Positions 1-9,900 of a DNA stretch of 64,000 nucleotides are shown piece by piece. The notes below the pieces were generated by a model, which saw only the letters and a program-made list of their open reading frames with translations, made no database searches and was not told where the DNA came from. The first letter of the stretch is position 1. Every line of letters begins with the position of its first letter. Source of the stretch: Streptomyces aureocirculatus (GTDB lineage: Bacteria; Actinomycetota; Actinomycetes; Streptomycetales; Streptomycetaceae); the NCBI RefSeq assembly GCF_000720475.1, contig NZ_JOAP01000044.1, forward strand, positions 6,919 through 70,918, read 5' to 3'. The position numbers and the translations under genes are program-made.

Positions 1-1
1 C

Positions 2-220
2 GCCCGGTCAACCCGCCCCCGCGAGGATCTGCTCGCCGTCGGCGCGTTCGTCCAGGCCCGGATGGAGGAGGCCGCCGACCGGCTCTGGCAGGCCCGCCTG
101 CTGTGGGCCGAGATGCTCTCCGAGATGGACCCGAAGGGCAGCCGCGTGCGCGCGCTCGCCGCGCCGCTGTACGAGCTGGCCGGGCAGTGGAACCAGCACC
201 CCGACTACCAATCCAGTTGA
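2..220 (+). CDS. C-terminal fragment of a small hypothetical protein, cut by the window edge
   Basis: An open frame enters from the left edge and ends at a TGA at 218-220, giving about 72 residues. The composition is protein-like: Ala/Glu/Arg-rich, helical, with segments such as DLLAVGAFVQARMEEAADR and SRVRALAAPLYELAGQWNQH. I do not recognise a named family. Its look is that of the small cytoplasmic actinomycete proteins of unknown function that cluster in accessory regions. The start codon lies outside the window. A second possible small gene begins 28 bases downstream, so the two may have been co-transcribed. That this is coding rests only on composition and a plausible C-terminus. Confidence 0.5.
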   Translation, partial: ARSTRPREDLLAVGAFVQARMEEAADRLWQARLLWAEMLSEMDPKGSRVRALAAPLYELAGQWNQHPDYQSS

Positions 221-248
221 CCGGACCGATCGCCCAGACCGCCCCGAA

Positions 249-611
249 GTGGACCACCCGATGATCCGCTGCGCGGCCGACGCTGACCACACCGACGACT
301 ACTTCGCCCTGCTGGACGCCGGCACCGATGACGCGGGCCGTCTGTACGCGGCGTGCGACGGCGGCACGGCGATGCTGCGCGGGATCGCCGAGCAGTGGCA
401 GGAGGAGGCCTGCTGCCGCGGAGGAAGGCGTCGGGATGCCGCGGGCGGACATGGAGTCCTTGTTGTGCGCCGCGCCACCGAGCAGGACCCACCCGGGCTC
501 GTAGATCTTGCGGAAGAAGTTCTCCTGATGGCCCGTGCCGTACAACTGGGAGCGACTGTCTGCGGCCGTCCGCAGTCATCGGCGGCTGCCCGCGACTGGC
601 CGGATGGCTGA
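249..611 (+). CDS. Possible small hypothetical protein, second half doubtful
   Basis: A GTG-started frame of 120 residues begins 28 bases after the preceding stop. Roughly the first 50 residues look like a real acidic helical protein, with pieces such as DDYFALLDAGTDDAGRLYAA and GTAMLRGIAEQWQEE. From about residue 53 it becomes Arg/Gly-rich and unlike protein, which suggests a frameshift near base 410 or gene decay. No recognisable ribosome binding site precedes the GTG. I do not know the family. It could be a degenerate gene or chance coding in GC-rich DNA. Confidence 0.3.
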   Translation: MDHPMIRCAADADHTDDYFALLDAGTDDAGRLYAACDGGTAMLRGIAEQWQEEACCRGGRRRDAAGGHGVLVVRRATEQDPPGLVDLAEEVLLMARAVQLGATVCGRPQSSAAARDWPDG

Positions 612-633
612 ATCCCGGCCGGTTCGACGGGGG

Positions 634-960
634 TTACTTCTCGGCGGTGCCGGGCTTCCCGTTGAGGGACTCCTGATAGACGTCAGCGTTGGTACGCGAG
701 TCATCGACCAGGTCGTCGCAGAAGGCGGCGATGTCGCTGCCGATGAGTTCCAGAGCTCCCTTGCCGTCCGCCACGCCCCCCTCGAAGAAGTCGACGATCC
801 CCGGCAGCAGAGGCCCGTCGGGCAGGTCGACCGGCCCGACCTTGAAGAAGTACTTCTGCATCTCCTTGTAGACGATCTGGTAGTCGGGCGGCAACGCCTG
901 GACTCGCGCCATGTGCGCCCGCCACTGCTTCTTGCCTTCGATGATGTCGTGGATGCCCAT
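634..960 (-). CDS. DUF1048 family protein (second copy)
   Basis: This 108-residue, mostly helical, soluble protein opens MGIHDIIEGKKQWRAHMARV and contains LPPDYQIVYKEMQKYFF and GSDIAAFCDDLVDD. These resemble DUF1048 proteins, small helical proteins usually encoded directly after a PadR-type regulator. The ATG at 958-960 lies one base after the TGA of the upstream DUF1048 gene, so the two are almost certainly translationally coupled. It is the third gene of a PadR-DUF1048-DUF1048 operon. The two DUF1048 proteins share the 'LPxDY' and 'D(D)I.(A/G)FC' positions and are likely ancient duplicates. The molecular function of DUF1048 is not established. Confidence 0.8.
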   Translation of the reverse strand: MGIHDIIEGKKQWRAHMARVQALPPDYQIVYKEMQKYFFKVGPVDLPDGPLLPGIVDFFEGGVADGKGALELIGSDIAAFCDDLVDDSRTNADVYQESLNGKPGTAEK

Positions 961-961
961 G

Positions 962-1318
962 TCAGCCCCCTAGTCGGCCCAGCTTCTTCGCGACGTTCCT
1001 GTTCAACTGCTCGCGCCACCGGTCGCGGTAGGTACGAGCTCCTTCTCCGCCGGTCAGCGCAGTACAGAAGCCGGGGATGTCGTCGCCCAGCACCTCGTGA
1101 ACGCTCTGCCCCTCCGCCGCTGCCTCTTCGAGCAGCCCCAGGGCGCCGTCCAGGATCGGCATCAGGTTGCGGCCGGTGAAGTCCCCGTAGGGGGAGGTGT
1201 GGAGCTTGATCTGTTCCCACGCCGCACGGTAGTCGGCCGGCAGTGCCGCGGCCCGGCCTTCGAACGCCTTGTACTCCCTGGTGAGGTCGCTGCCCGTGAT
1301 GGTCTCCCAGAAGGTCAT
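962..1318 (-). CDS. DUF1048 family protein (first copy)
   Basis: This 118-residue soluble helical protein begins MTFWETITGSDLTREYKAFE. It contains ALPADYRAAWEQIKLH, GALGLLEEAAAEGQSV and GDDIPGFCTALTG, the usual DUF1048 pattern. Its ATG (1316-1318) overlaps the TGA of the upstream padR-like gene as ATGA, so expression should be locked to the regulator. The C-terminus is basic (NRNVAKKLGRLGG). In known examples PadR/DUF1048 pairs sit next to transporter genes; none is present here, so the target is unknown. A longer upstream frame exists but would overlap the regulator entirely, so the ATGA start is preferred. Confidence 0.8.
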   Translation of the reverse strand: MTFWETITGSDLTREYKAFEGRAAALPADYRAAWEQIKLHTSPYGDFTGRNLMPILDGALGLLEEAAAEGQSVHEVLGDDIPGFCTALTGGEGARTYRDRWREQLNRNVAKKLGRLGG

Positions 1319-1641
1319 CGCCCGCCCTCCTTGAGCTTGTCGATTCGTGAGGAGAGGTACTCCCACTTCGCCCAGAACGCCGCGAGTTCTTCGCGCCCTG
1401 CGTCGTTCAGCGCGAAGAACTTGCGTGGTGGTCCCAGTCCGGACGGCCGCTTCGTCACCTGGACGAGGCCGTTCCTCTCCAGCCGCAGCAGGATGGTGTA
1501 GATCGTCCCTTCGACGACGTCGGTGAAGCCGAGTTCGTTCAGTCGACGGGTGATGGCGTACCCGTAGGTCTCCTCGCTGTCGATGATTTCCAGCACGCAA
1601 CCCTCGAGCGTGCCCTTCAGCATCTCCGTCAGATCGTCCAT
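1315..1641 (-). CDS. PadR family transcriptional regulator
   Basis: This 108-residue winged-helix protein begins MDDLTEMLKGTLEGCVLEII. The signature YGYAITRRLNEL, followed by VVEGTIYTILLRLERNGLV and PRKFFALNDAGREELA, is typical of PadR family repressors (recognition helix, beta-wing and start of the dimerisation helix). The ATG at 1639-1641 fits the family N-terminus; longer upstream starts give non-protein-like sequence. The gene heads a three-gene operon with two DUF1048 genes. A perfect 8-bp inverted repeat 21-40 bases upstream of the start is a good candidate for autoregulation. PadR proteins usually bind such sites as dimers and release on ligand or stress; the ligand here cannot be inferred. 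Confidence 0.9.
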   Translation of the reverse strand: MDDLTEMLKGTLEGCVLEIIDSEETYGYAITRRLNELGFTDVVEGTIYTILLRLERNGLVQVTKRPSGLGPPRKFFALNDAGREELAAFWAKWEYLSSRIDKLKEGGR

Positions 1642-1661
1642 CGCGGTCCTGTTCGGTTCTC

Positions 1662-1681
1662 TTGGTACTGCGTAGTACCAA
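1662..1681. promoter_or_regulatory. Candidate PadR operator, perfect inverted repeat
   Basis: TTGGTACT and AGTACCAA flank a 4-base spacer (GCGT), a perfect 8-bp inverted repeat lying 21-40 bases upstream of the PadR start codon. A further partial copy of the half-site (AGTACCACT) follows at once. The position and the TAC/GTA half-sites suit autoregulation by a PadR dimer. Binding is inferred, not shown. Confidence 0.55.
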
Positions 1682-1721
1682 GTACCACTACACAGTAACA
1701 CGAAGTAGAGGGGCTGGGGCC

Positions 1722-1809
1722 ATCGCTTCGGAGACGCTCGACGCGGTGACCAAGGCCAGCAGTGACAGGCCCGGAGTGTCGACGACGACGCTGCGTTTGC
1801 GGGCGGCGG
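1722..1809 (-). pseudogene. IS4/IS5-type transposase fragment
   Basis: The - strand reads AARKRSVVVDTPGLSLLALV followed by TASSVS, which resembles the segment of IS5/IS4-group DDE transposases usually reading like 'RKRHLAVDTLGLPLAVVVTAASV'. Only about 29 residues survive, with no terminal repeats. It is therefore a relic, immediately upstream of the PadR operator. Confidence 0.45.
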
Positions 1810-2583
1810 AGCGACGCTCGCGACGCGGCACAACCGATCTGTTGAGCTCGCTGAGGTCTGTGATTCGTCTACCGGAGGGTCTTGCCGGTGACGCAGGTGG
1901 TGGCGTACTGGCAGTGGTGGTCCGCGGCGGGTGGCATTCAGGTGGCCGGGCCCCTTGGTCGGCTGTGAACCGGTTGCCGACCGGGGTGACCGCGATCGGT
2001 TCGCAGCAGCGTGAGACCTGCTCAGCCTTGCCCGAACCTCAAGGGGACACCGACTGACCTGACCCGCACTCCGAAGGAGGCCGCTGGAGCCGATGCCGTC
2101 GATGCCAGTGGCCCCAGCCCTCGTCGCATGGACTGTGGCGGGGGTTCTGCCCGAAGCCGGGCGGCCAACTCTCAGACCTGCGCCTGCTTCTGCTGCGTAG
2201 GAGCAGGCTCACTCCGAGCACTTGGAGGACAAGCTGCGTGGCCATGGCGTCGCCGCGGGCCAGCAGGGCCACCATGGCCTGTCGGCGGCCATGACGGCCA
2301 GGCTCGCGGTATGCGTCGTGAGGGGCTCGGCTGCCAACCCTGGGAGAAGCCGTGGCTGGCGTCGCCGTACCCGGTGAGGGTCACGTCACGGGTGCCGAGT
2401 GCGGCCCGAGCTTGCGCCGGGTGCCGGCCCAGCCGCCGCTGGCGATGCGATCCGCTGATCCGCAGGTGAGGCGAGGGTTGCGGTCACCGCCAACTCCTGT
2501 ACCGAGACGGATTCGATCGGGCCGCTCCATCCGAGACGGCCCGGGCATCCTTCTCTGTACATGCCAATGCCGCTGTGGCGAGG
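1810..2583. other. Gene-poor stretch
   Basis: About 770 bases between the IS fragment and the thioester-reductase-like gene. Frames on both strands are short and Arg/Pro/Gly-rich, with no start-plus-ribosome-site combination or recognisable motif. It is probably decayed DNA left by insertion-sequence turnover. Confidence 0.5.
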
Positions 2584-3741
2584 TCACGTGGCGGTGGTGG
2601 TTGAGGTTCCCAGAGCCTGTGCAAGGTAATGCTCGTCTACGGGCTTGGGGTCGGGTAGTTCGCCGATCCTTGTCATTAGCTGGGACCGGTCATAGGTACG
2701 CCGCTGTGCGGCATAGCCTAGGAAGCTTGCCCGTTGCATGACGAGCTGCTCCAGAGATGTGGGGGCGGGCAGTTCGGGCACCAGGTCCAGGGCAACGCCT
2801 GGGTGGCGAAGTTCGAGGGCCCGAAAAAGTGTGGTTGTTGCGGTGTTCTTGGGATGGGTGATGTGCAGAGTCTGGACCAGCGGCGTGTCGTGGGGGATCT
2901 CGGCGGCTCGGACCATGGCGTGAGCGGCGTAGTCGACTTGGAGCATGTTCCAGGCGCCCTGGGGGTCGACGGGGATGCGGACGTGCAGCCTGGTTCCGTC
3001 TTCCCAGCCGTTCGCGAGGATGTCGGCCAGGCTGCGCCCTCGCATGGTCCATGAGCGTGCCGTGTCGTCGGTGAGTCGGACCAGGGTGTCCAGGGGCTGG
3101 CCGGGGAGGCCGTGGGGAGCTGGGCGGTGGGAGACCAGGAGGCTGGGGCGCATGATGGTCGCGGGGCGGGCACCGGTCCTGGCCCAGGTGTGCACGATGG
3201 TCTCGGCGGTGTATTTGGTCTCTTCGTAGGAGGTGAGAAACCCGTCGTCGCGCAGGTCGTCTTCAAGGATGTGGCCGGTAGTGCGTCGGCCGGCGACAGC
3301 GATAGTGCTGACGTGGACGACGTGGGCGCCGGGGGCGGCGTCGGCGAGCTCAAGGACGTGGCGGGTGCCCATCACATTGGTCCGGTGCAGGGGCACCGGA
3401 TCGCCTTCCAGGCTGAGCGCGGCCGCACTGTGCCAGATCTGGGTCAGTCCGTCGGCCAGTTGCACCCGTTGGGCTGCGGTGAGGGCCATGCCCGGCTGGC
3501 TGAGATCTGTGCTGAAGAAGCGCAACCGGTCCAGGGCGCCCGGTGGCAGGGGTGGGGCGTCAAGCCAGGTGATGGCGGCTTCCGTCCGCGTGCGCAGGTC
3601 CTTTTCGCCGCCGCGCCCGAGGATGATCAGCGGCTGGTCGCCGGGGCGGGCGAGGAGTTCGCGGGCGAGGCGGCTGCCGAGGAATCCGGTGGCGCCGGTG
3701 ATCAGGATGGACAAGGCATCTCCACGGCAGGGATCGGACAC
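2584..3741 (-). CDS. Thioester-reductase-like NAD(P)-dependent SDR
   Basis: This 385-residue protein is of the extended SDR/NAD_binding_4 type found in thioester reductase domains and fatty acyl-CoA reductases. The dinucleotide-binding motif TGATGFLG is at residues 15-22. The active-site Ser lies in VSTIAVAG (about 145), and Tyr172/Lys176 sit in SYEETKYTAE. It also has the family's IWHSAAALS and NVMGTRHVLELA segments. It stands alone, with no adenylation or carrier domain, and is divergent from the first PKS with 227 bases between the starts. Neither PKS has a thioesterase, so I infer it may release the ACP-bound chain reductively as an aldehyde or alcohol. A role as a general acyl reductase or epimerase-like SDR is the alternative. 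The ATG at 3741 is preferred; an in-frame TTG ten codons later would still keep the fold. Confidence 0.8.
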   Translation of the reverse strand: MSDPCRGDALSILITGATGFLGSRLARELLARPGDQPLIILGRGGEKDLRTRTEAAITWLDAPPLPPGALDRLRFFSTDLSQPGMALTAAQRVQLADGLTQIWHSAAALSLEGDPVPLHRTNVMGTRHVLELADAAPGAHVVHVSTIAVAGRRTTGHILEDDLRDDGFLTSYEETKYTAETIVHTWARTGARPATIMRPSLLVSHRPAPHGLPGQPLDTLVRLTDDTARSWTMRGRSLADILANGWEDGTRLHVRIPVDPQGAWNMLQVDYAAHAMVRAAEIPHDTPLVQTLHITHPKNTATTTLFRALELRHPGVALDLVPELPAPTSLEQLVMQRASFLGYAAQRRTYDRSQLMTRIGELPDPKPVDEHYLAQALGTSTTTAT

Positions 3742-3913
3742 AGGGATGTGACGCTACGTGATTCTGTCCGCTCCTCGGAACTGCTGCCGCATATGGATGC
3801 CCTCTCACCCGAAAGGGTCGTCGACCCGACATCCGTGCACGTCACCGGTTTCAGTGAAAGCTAAGTAGGTGGGCCCACAAGCGTGGGGATAGTCAGCGCA
3901 CACCACGAGTGCG

Positions 3914-3928
3914 GCTACGTTACGTAGC
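3914..3928. promoter_or_regulatory. Perfect palindrome upstream of the first PKS gene
   Basis: GCTACGT and ACGTAGC flank a single T, forming a perfect 7-bp inverted repeat about 40 bases before the ATG of the PKS gene, in the region divergent from the reductase gene. Its place suggests a shared operator. If the PKS instead began at the upstream GTG (3909) the palindrome would be coding, which is one reason to prefer the ATG at 3969. Confidence 0.4.
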
Positions 3929-3968
3929 GCTCGGCTGGTCTCCCAGCCCGTCTCGAAGGGTCGCGTAC

Positions 3969-6900
3969 ATGCACCGGGAACCGTCTGCTCTTGATGAGCG
4001 TGCCATCGCCGTCGTGGGAGCGTCGTGCCGTCTGCCCGGCGGCATCACCGGGCTGGAACAGATGTGGGACGCCTTGCGGGACCAGCGTGATCTGATCACC
4101 GAAATGCCCGCCGACCGATTCGACACCAGCCGGTTCGTGGACACGCAAATGCCGCGGCCGGGCAAGTCCTACACGGCGGCCGGCGGATTCCTGGACGATG
4201 TCGCGGGCTTCGACAGCGCCTACTTCGGAATTCCTCCCAAGGAAGCCGCCCAGATGGACCCCCACCACCGGCTGTTGCTGGAGTTGGCGACCGAGGCGCT
4301 GGACGACGCTGCCATCGACCCCGAAATGCTGGCCGGCACCGATACCGCCGTGTATGTCGGTATCTCTGATACCAGCTACGCCTCCTCCCACATCTACGAC
4401 CCGCGTGGGATGAACCCCTACACGATGTCGGGTGGAGCCCTGTCGATCGCCGCGAACCGGCTCTCGCACACCTTCGATCTGCGCGGCCCCAGCATGGTCG
4501 TGGACACCGCCTGCTCCTCATCACTGGTGGCACTGGACCGGGGCTGTCGCACCCTGTGGGAGGGGACCAGTCGCACCGTGCTGTGCGGCGGGGCGAACGT
4601 TTTGCTCTCCCCCTATCACTACGTCGGTTTCTCCCAGGCCGCGATGCTTTCCCGCCGCGGCAGGTGCGCCGCCTTCGACGCCGACGCCGACGGCTTCGTG
4701 CGCGCCGAGGGCGGCGGCCTCGTGGTGCTCAAACGGCTGCCGGACGCGGTGGCCGACGGTGACCGCGTTCTCGGCCTGATCCTGGGGACCGGCAGCAACT
4801 GCGACGGGCGCACCATGGGCCTGGCGCTGCCCAGCGCCGAGGCCCAAGAGGCCCTGCTGCGCAGCACCTACGCGCGGGCGGGCGTGCACCCCAACGAGCT
4901 GGTGTACTTCGAGGCCCACGGGACGGGCACCGCGGTAGGGGATCCGCTGGAGGCCCGGGCCATCGGCCAGGCGCTGGGGATGCGGCGCATCGCCGGGCCG
5001 CTGCCGATCGGTTCGGTGAAGACCAACACGGGCCATCTGGAGCCCGCTTCGGGCATGGCAGGACTGTGCAAGGCCCTGCTCGTGCTGCGGCACCGGCTCA
5101 TTCCGGCTTCTTTGCACGCCGCGCAGCCCAGCCCGGACATCGACTTCACCGGCCTTGGCATCGACCTGGTCGCCGAGAACCGCCCGCTGGCCGATACGCC
5201 GCGCCCGGTGGTGGGCGTCAACTCCTTCGGCTTCGGCGGAGCCAACGCCCATGCCATCGTGGCCGCCGCGCCGCCGCCCACTGCACCCGCCCCCTGCACG
5301 CCGCCGCCGGAGGGCCTGCCGGTGCTGGTCAGCGCGCGCACCGAGCCGGCGCTGGCGGAGGCCGCCTCACGTATGGCACGGCGCCTGACGGACGCCGATC
5401 CCCACGAGTTCTACGACATCGCCTACACCTCCTGCCGGCGCCGGGCCAAGCACGAACACCGCGCGGCCGTCCTGGCCGCCACAGCAGAGGACGCGGCCGA
5501 ACGGCTCACCCTGCTCACCTCAACCGGTAAGAGCAGCTTGGTCAAAGCAGTGCGCGCGGGACGGGTCGCGTTCGTCTACGCGGGCAACGGAACGCAGTGG
5601 GCCGGCATGGGCGCTGACCTGATGGCCCACGATGCCGTCTTCCAAGAGGCGGTCAAGGAGGTGGACGGCCATCTGGCGCCGCTGCTGGGCTGGTCGATCA
5701 CCGACTACCTCGCCAAGCCGGCCCAGCAGTGGCAGCTGGCGCCTACCGAGGTGACCCAGCCGCTGCTGTTCGCCGTCCAGGCGGGCCTCACCCGGATGTT
5801 GCGCGCCTGGGGGGTGGATCCGGCCGTGGCATTCGGTCACAGTGTCGGGGAGGTCGCCGCTGCGTACGCCGCCGGGGCCCTCACCCTGGCGCAGGCGTGC
5901 CAGGTGATCGCGGTACGTAGCCAGGCGCAGGCGGAAACCGCGGGCAGCGGGCGCATGGCCGCGGCCGGATTGCCCCGTGAGCAGGCCGTGCAGAAGGTGG
6001 AGGAGTCTGCGGGGCAGTTGGAGATCGCCGGTATCAACAGCGACCAGGACGTCACGTTCGCCGGAAGCGCCGAGGCGCTGGCGGTGCTGGGGGAGCATCT
6101 GACCGCACAGGGTGTCTTCTTCCGCGACCTGGACATGGACTACGCCTTCCACAGCAGCGCCATGGACCCGCAGCACGAACCGGTCCGCGCAGCGCTCACG
6201 ACCCTGACTCCGCAGCCGGCCCGGGTCCCCTTCATCTCCACGGTCACCGGGTCCTGGCACAACGGAGCGGAGCTGGATGCCACCTACTGGTGGCGCAACC
6301 TGCGCGAGCCCGTGGCTTTTGCCGCGGCCGTGAAGGAGGCGCTCGACGACGGCGTGGACATCTTCCTGGAGATCAGTCCCCACCCGGCGCTGCGCACCTA
6401 CCTGCGGCGCCTGACCGCGGCACGCCCCCAAACGACCACGGCCGTCCTGCCCACCCTGCGCCGGGGGGCCGACGGCCCCCTGGCCATGGCCGGCACGCGG
6501 GCAGCGCTGCTGGCGGCCGGGGCACGCACCGACTGGACGCGCTACTTCCCCCGGCCTGGCCAGGTCACTGGCCTGTTTCCCTATCCCTGGCAGAGAGCGC
6601 GGCACTGGAACGTACCCGCGGATCGCACCTACCGACGTCCCGCCGAACACCCGCTCCTGGGCAGCCGCATCCCCGCGCCCTCCCCTCTGTGGAGCGGGCC
6701 CGTCGAACCCGTGCGCATTCCCTGGCTGGCCGACCACCGTGTCGCAGGCAGCGTCCTCATGCCCGCGACCGGCTATGTGGAGATGGCCCAGGCCGCCGCA
6801 CGCGCCGTCCTGGATGCGCCGGTCGAGGTGGAGCATCTGGACATCAGCAGCGCCCTGGTCGTGCCCTGGGCCGATGCTTCCGCCGTGCACCTGCAGGTCG

Positions 6901-9900
6901 CCCTGAACCCCGATGACGGCGTTCTGATGGTCTCCAGCACCGACGACCACAGTCGTGAGCCGCGTCTGCACGCCCGCGCCCGAGTACGCGCCCTGATCGC
7001 CTCCCGGCCCGCCCCGCTCGAGCTGGACGCTCTCGCCGCGCGGTGCACCCAGCAGATCACCGCCGAGGAGCACTACACCGCATGCGCCCGGGCCGGTCTG
7101 GATTACGGTCCGTCCTTCCGCGTGTTGAGCGAACTGCACACCGACGGCACACACGTGCTGGCGCGCTACGCACACCAAAGTCCCGGCGCTCCCTATGCTG
7201 CCCACCCGGCGCTGCTGGACGCCGCGCTGCAGGCGGGTTTCCCCCTACTGGCTGACCTGGTGGCGCAGGGCCAGGCCTATCTGCCCGCCTCGATCGGCGC
7301 GGTACGCGTGTGGGCCACGCCCTCCGCGGCGGGATGTATCACTGTGCGCGAGCGGTCCCGCACCGAGAACGAAGTCTGCTGGGACGTGACCATCGCCGAC
7401 CCGGACGGCACCGTGACCGCCCGGCTCGAGGGCTGCCGTCTGCGCCGGTTCTCCGGTTCGGCCCGCACCTCAGTGGCCGTGCACCACACGGTGCTGCGGG
7501 TCGCCCGCCACGAGAACGAGTCCGGTCCCGCCCACTCGCCAGTGCCCCTGCCCGCGCAGGTGACAGACGTCTGCGCCCCCAGGATCGCCGAGGCGTGCAA
7601 ACAGTTCCGAGAGCTGCGTTTCGCGGAATTCACGGCCGACGGCAGCGCTATGTGGGTCCGTGAGCTCGCCGCGGCAGTGGCCTCACTGCTCCCCGATCCC
7701 CTGGCGTCCTTCACCTGGGACGAACTCGTGGGACACGGAATGCAAGAGCGGCACCTGCGCTTGACCCGCCTGATGCAGCCGGCGATGGAACGACACGGAG
7801 TCCTGCACAGGAAAGCCAACGGGCGTTTGTGCCTGAGCGACGATCCTGCGGGCACAGACGCCACGCACGCCGCTTGGGTACGAAAATACCCGCAGTTCCT
7901 CGCCACACAGGCACTGTTCGCCCAACACAGCGCCCACCTGGCCGACATCCTGCGCGGTGTCCGTGACCCGATGGAGCTGCTGGCCGACGAGACATCGGCG
8001 AAGATGCTCGAGCAGTTCTACGACACCGCCCCCTTCTGCCGTCTTGCCAACCGTCTGGCCCAGACGATGCTGCAGGAGATCGTCCGCAACTGGCCGGCCG
8101 GACGGCCGCTGCGCATTCTCGAAGTGGGAGCCGGCACCGGCGGGCTGACCGCTGCGCTGCTGCCCCTGCTGCCTGCAGATCTCACGCGCTACTGCTTCAC
8201 CGACGCCTCCCCCTTCTTCTTCTCCCGGGCCCGCAAGCGCTTCGCGGCCTATGACTTCCTCGACTACCGCACCCTCGACCTGGATGTCCCACCCAGCGAA
8301 CAGGGCTTCACCCCTTACTCGTTCGACCTAGTCGTGGCGGGAAATGCGCTGCACACCGCCAACGACCTCGCACGTGCCGTCCGGCACGTCGCCGGGCTGC
8401 TGGCCCCCGGCGGGGGACTGCTCGCCACCGAAGTACACGACCCGGAGGTGCTGGCACCCATTTTCGGCACCCTGGACAGCTTCTACAGCAACACCGATAC
8501 CGCCCTGCGACCCCGCTCCATCCTCCTGCCGCGCGCGCAGTGGCCCGGCCTGCTGAAGGAAGCCGGCTTCCAGCACGTGGTCAACGGCACGGACAACAGC
8601 CACCACGACGGCTCCGTCTTGCTGGCGACACTGCCCGTCACCCCCTCACACGACGCGCTTGCCCAGCCCGGGCTGGCAGCACAGACGTCGTTCCTCGTGA
8701 CCGCGGAGACCCCCGACGAACTGCCGTTCGCCCAGACTCTGGCCGAAACACTCCCCCCGCACAACGGACGTGCTGCGGTGGCCGCCCTCGCGCCCGAGAC
8801 CTGTGAGCAGTGGCAAGACCTCCTGTCCCTCGCCGCAGCGGGCGAGGAGGCCGGCACACCGGGCGTGCTCCTTGTGCTCGGCCGTGCCACCGAGGACGAC
8901 CCGGATGCCGCTATCTCCCGCACCGCACGACGCGCCGGGGTGCTGCGTGCCGGGCTTGCCGCATGCGCCAGCGGGTTGGCAGACCACAACCGCGCTGACG
9001 TGTGGGTGGTCACCCGCCCCAGCGGAGCTGTCGAAAGCGGCATGGAGGCCGAACAGCCGGCCGACGCCGCCATCTGGGGCATGACACGCTGCCTGTCCAA
9101 CGAACTGCCCCAAGTGTGCCTGCGGCGCGTGTCCCTGCACCGCACCGCCGACCTGCAGCACGATGCCCGCCGGATCGCACGAGAACTGAGCGCGCCCGGA
9201 GACGAGGACGAGATCATCTTGGCCGAACACGGCCGCTTCGTCCCGCGCGAACAGCACCGCCCCACCACCCGGGCGGCGGCCAAGGGCCTGTCCTACACCC
9301 TCAAAACACACAATCCCGGTCTGTCCTACACACTGGCCTGGCACGAAACCGTCCGGCCCACGCCGGGCCCGGGAGAAGTTCTCCTCGAGGTCAAGGCGGC
9401 AGCTCTCAACTACCGCGACCTCATGCAGAGCACCGGCCTGCTGCCGGCCGAAGCCGTAGAGGGCACCCTCAGCGAAATCGGCATGGGACTGGAATGTGCA
9501 GGCATCGTCGCTGCCTGCGGCGAAGGCGTAACCCACGTGCAGCCGGGCGACCGGGTCGCCGGCATGGCCGCCGCGTCCCTGTCCTCCTACACGCTCAGCC
9601 GCGCTGAGGGCCTGCTGCCGCTGCCGGCGGACATGACCTTTGCCCAGGCAGCGACCCGGCCGGTGGCCTACGCCACCGTTCTCTACAGCCTGCGCACCCT
9701 GGCGCGCCTGCAGCCCGGCGAGACCGTACTGGTCCACGGTGCGGCCGGAGGTGTCGGGCTTGCCGCCCTGAACTACGCGGCCCATTGCGGCGCACACGTC
9801 ATCGCCACCGCGGGCAGCGACCTCAAGCGCAACTGCCTCAGGGCCGTGGGCATCAAGCACGTCCTGGACTCCCGCTCCCTCGACTTCGCCGACCAGGTGC

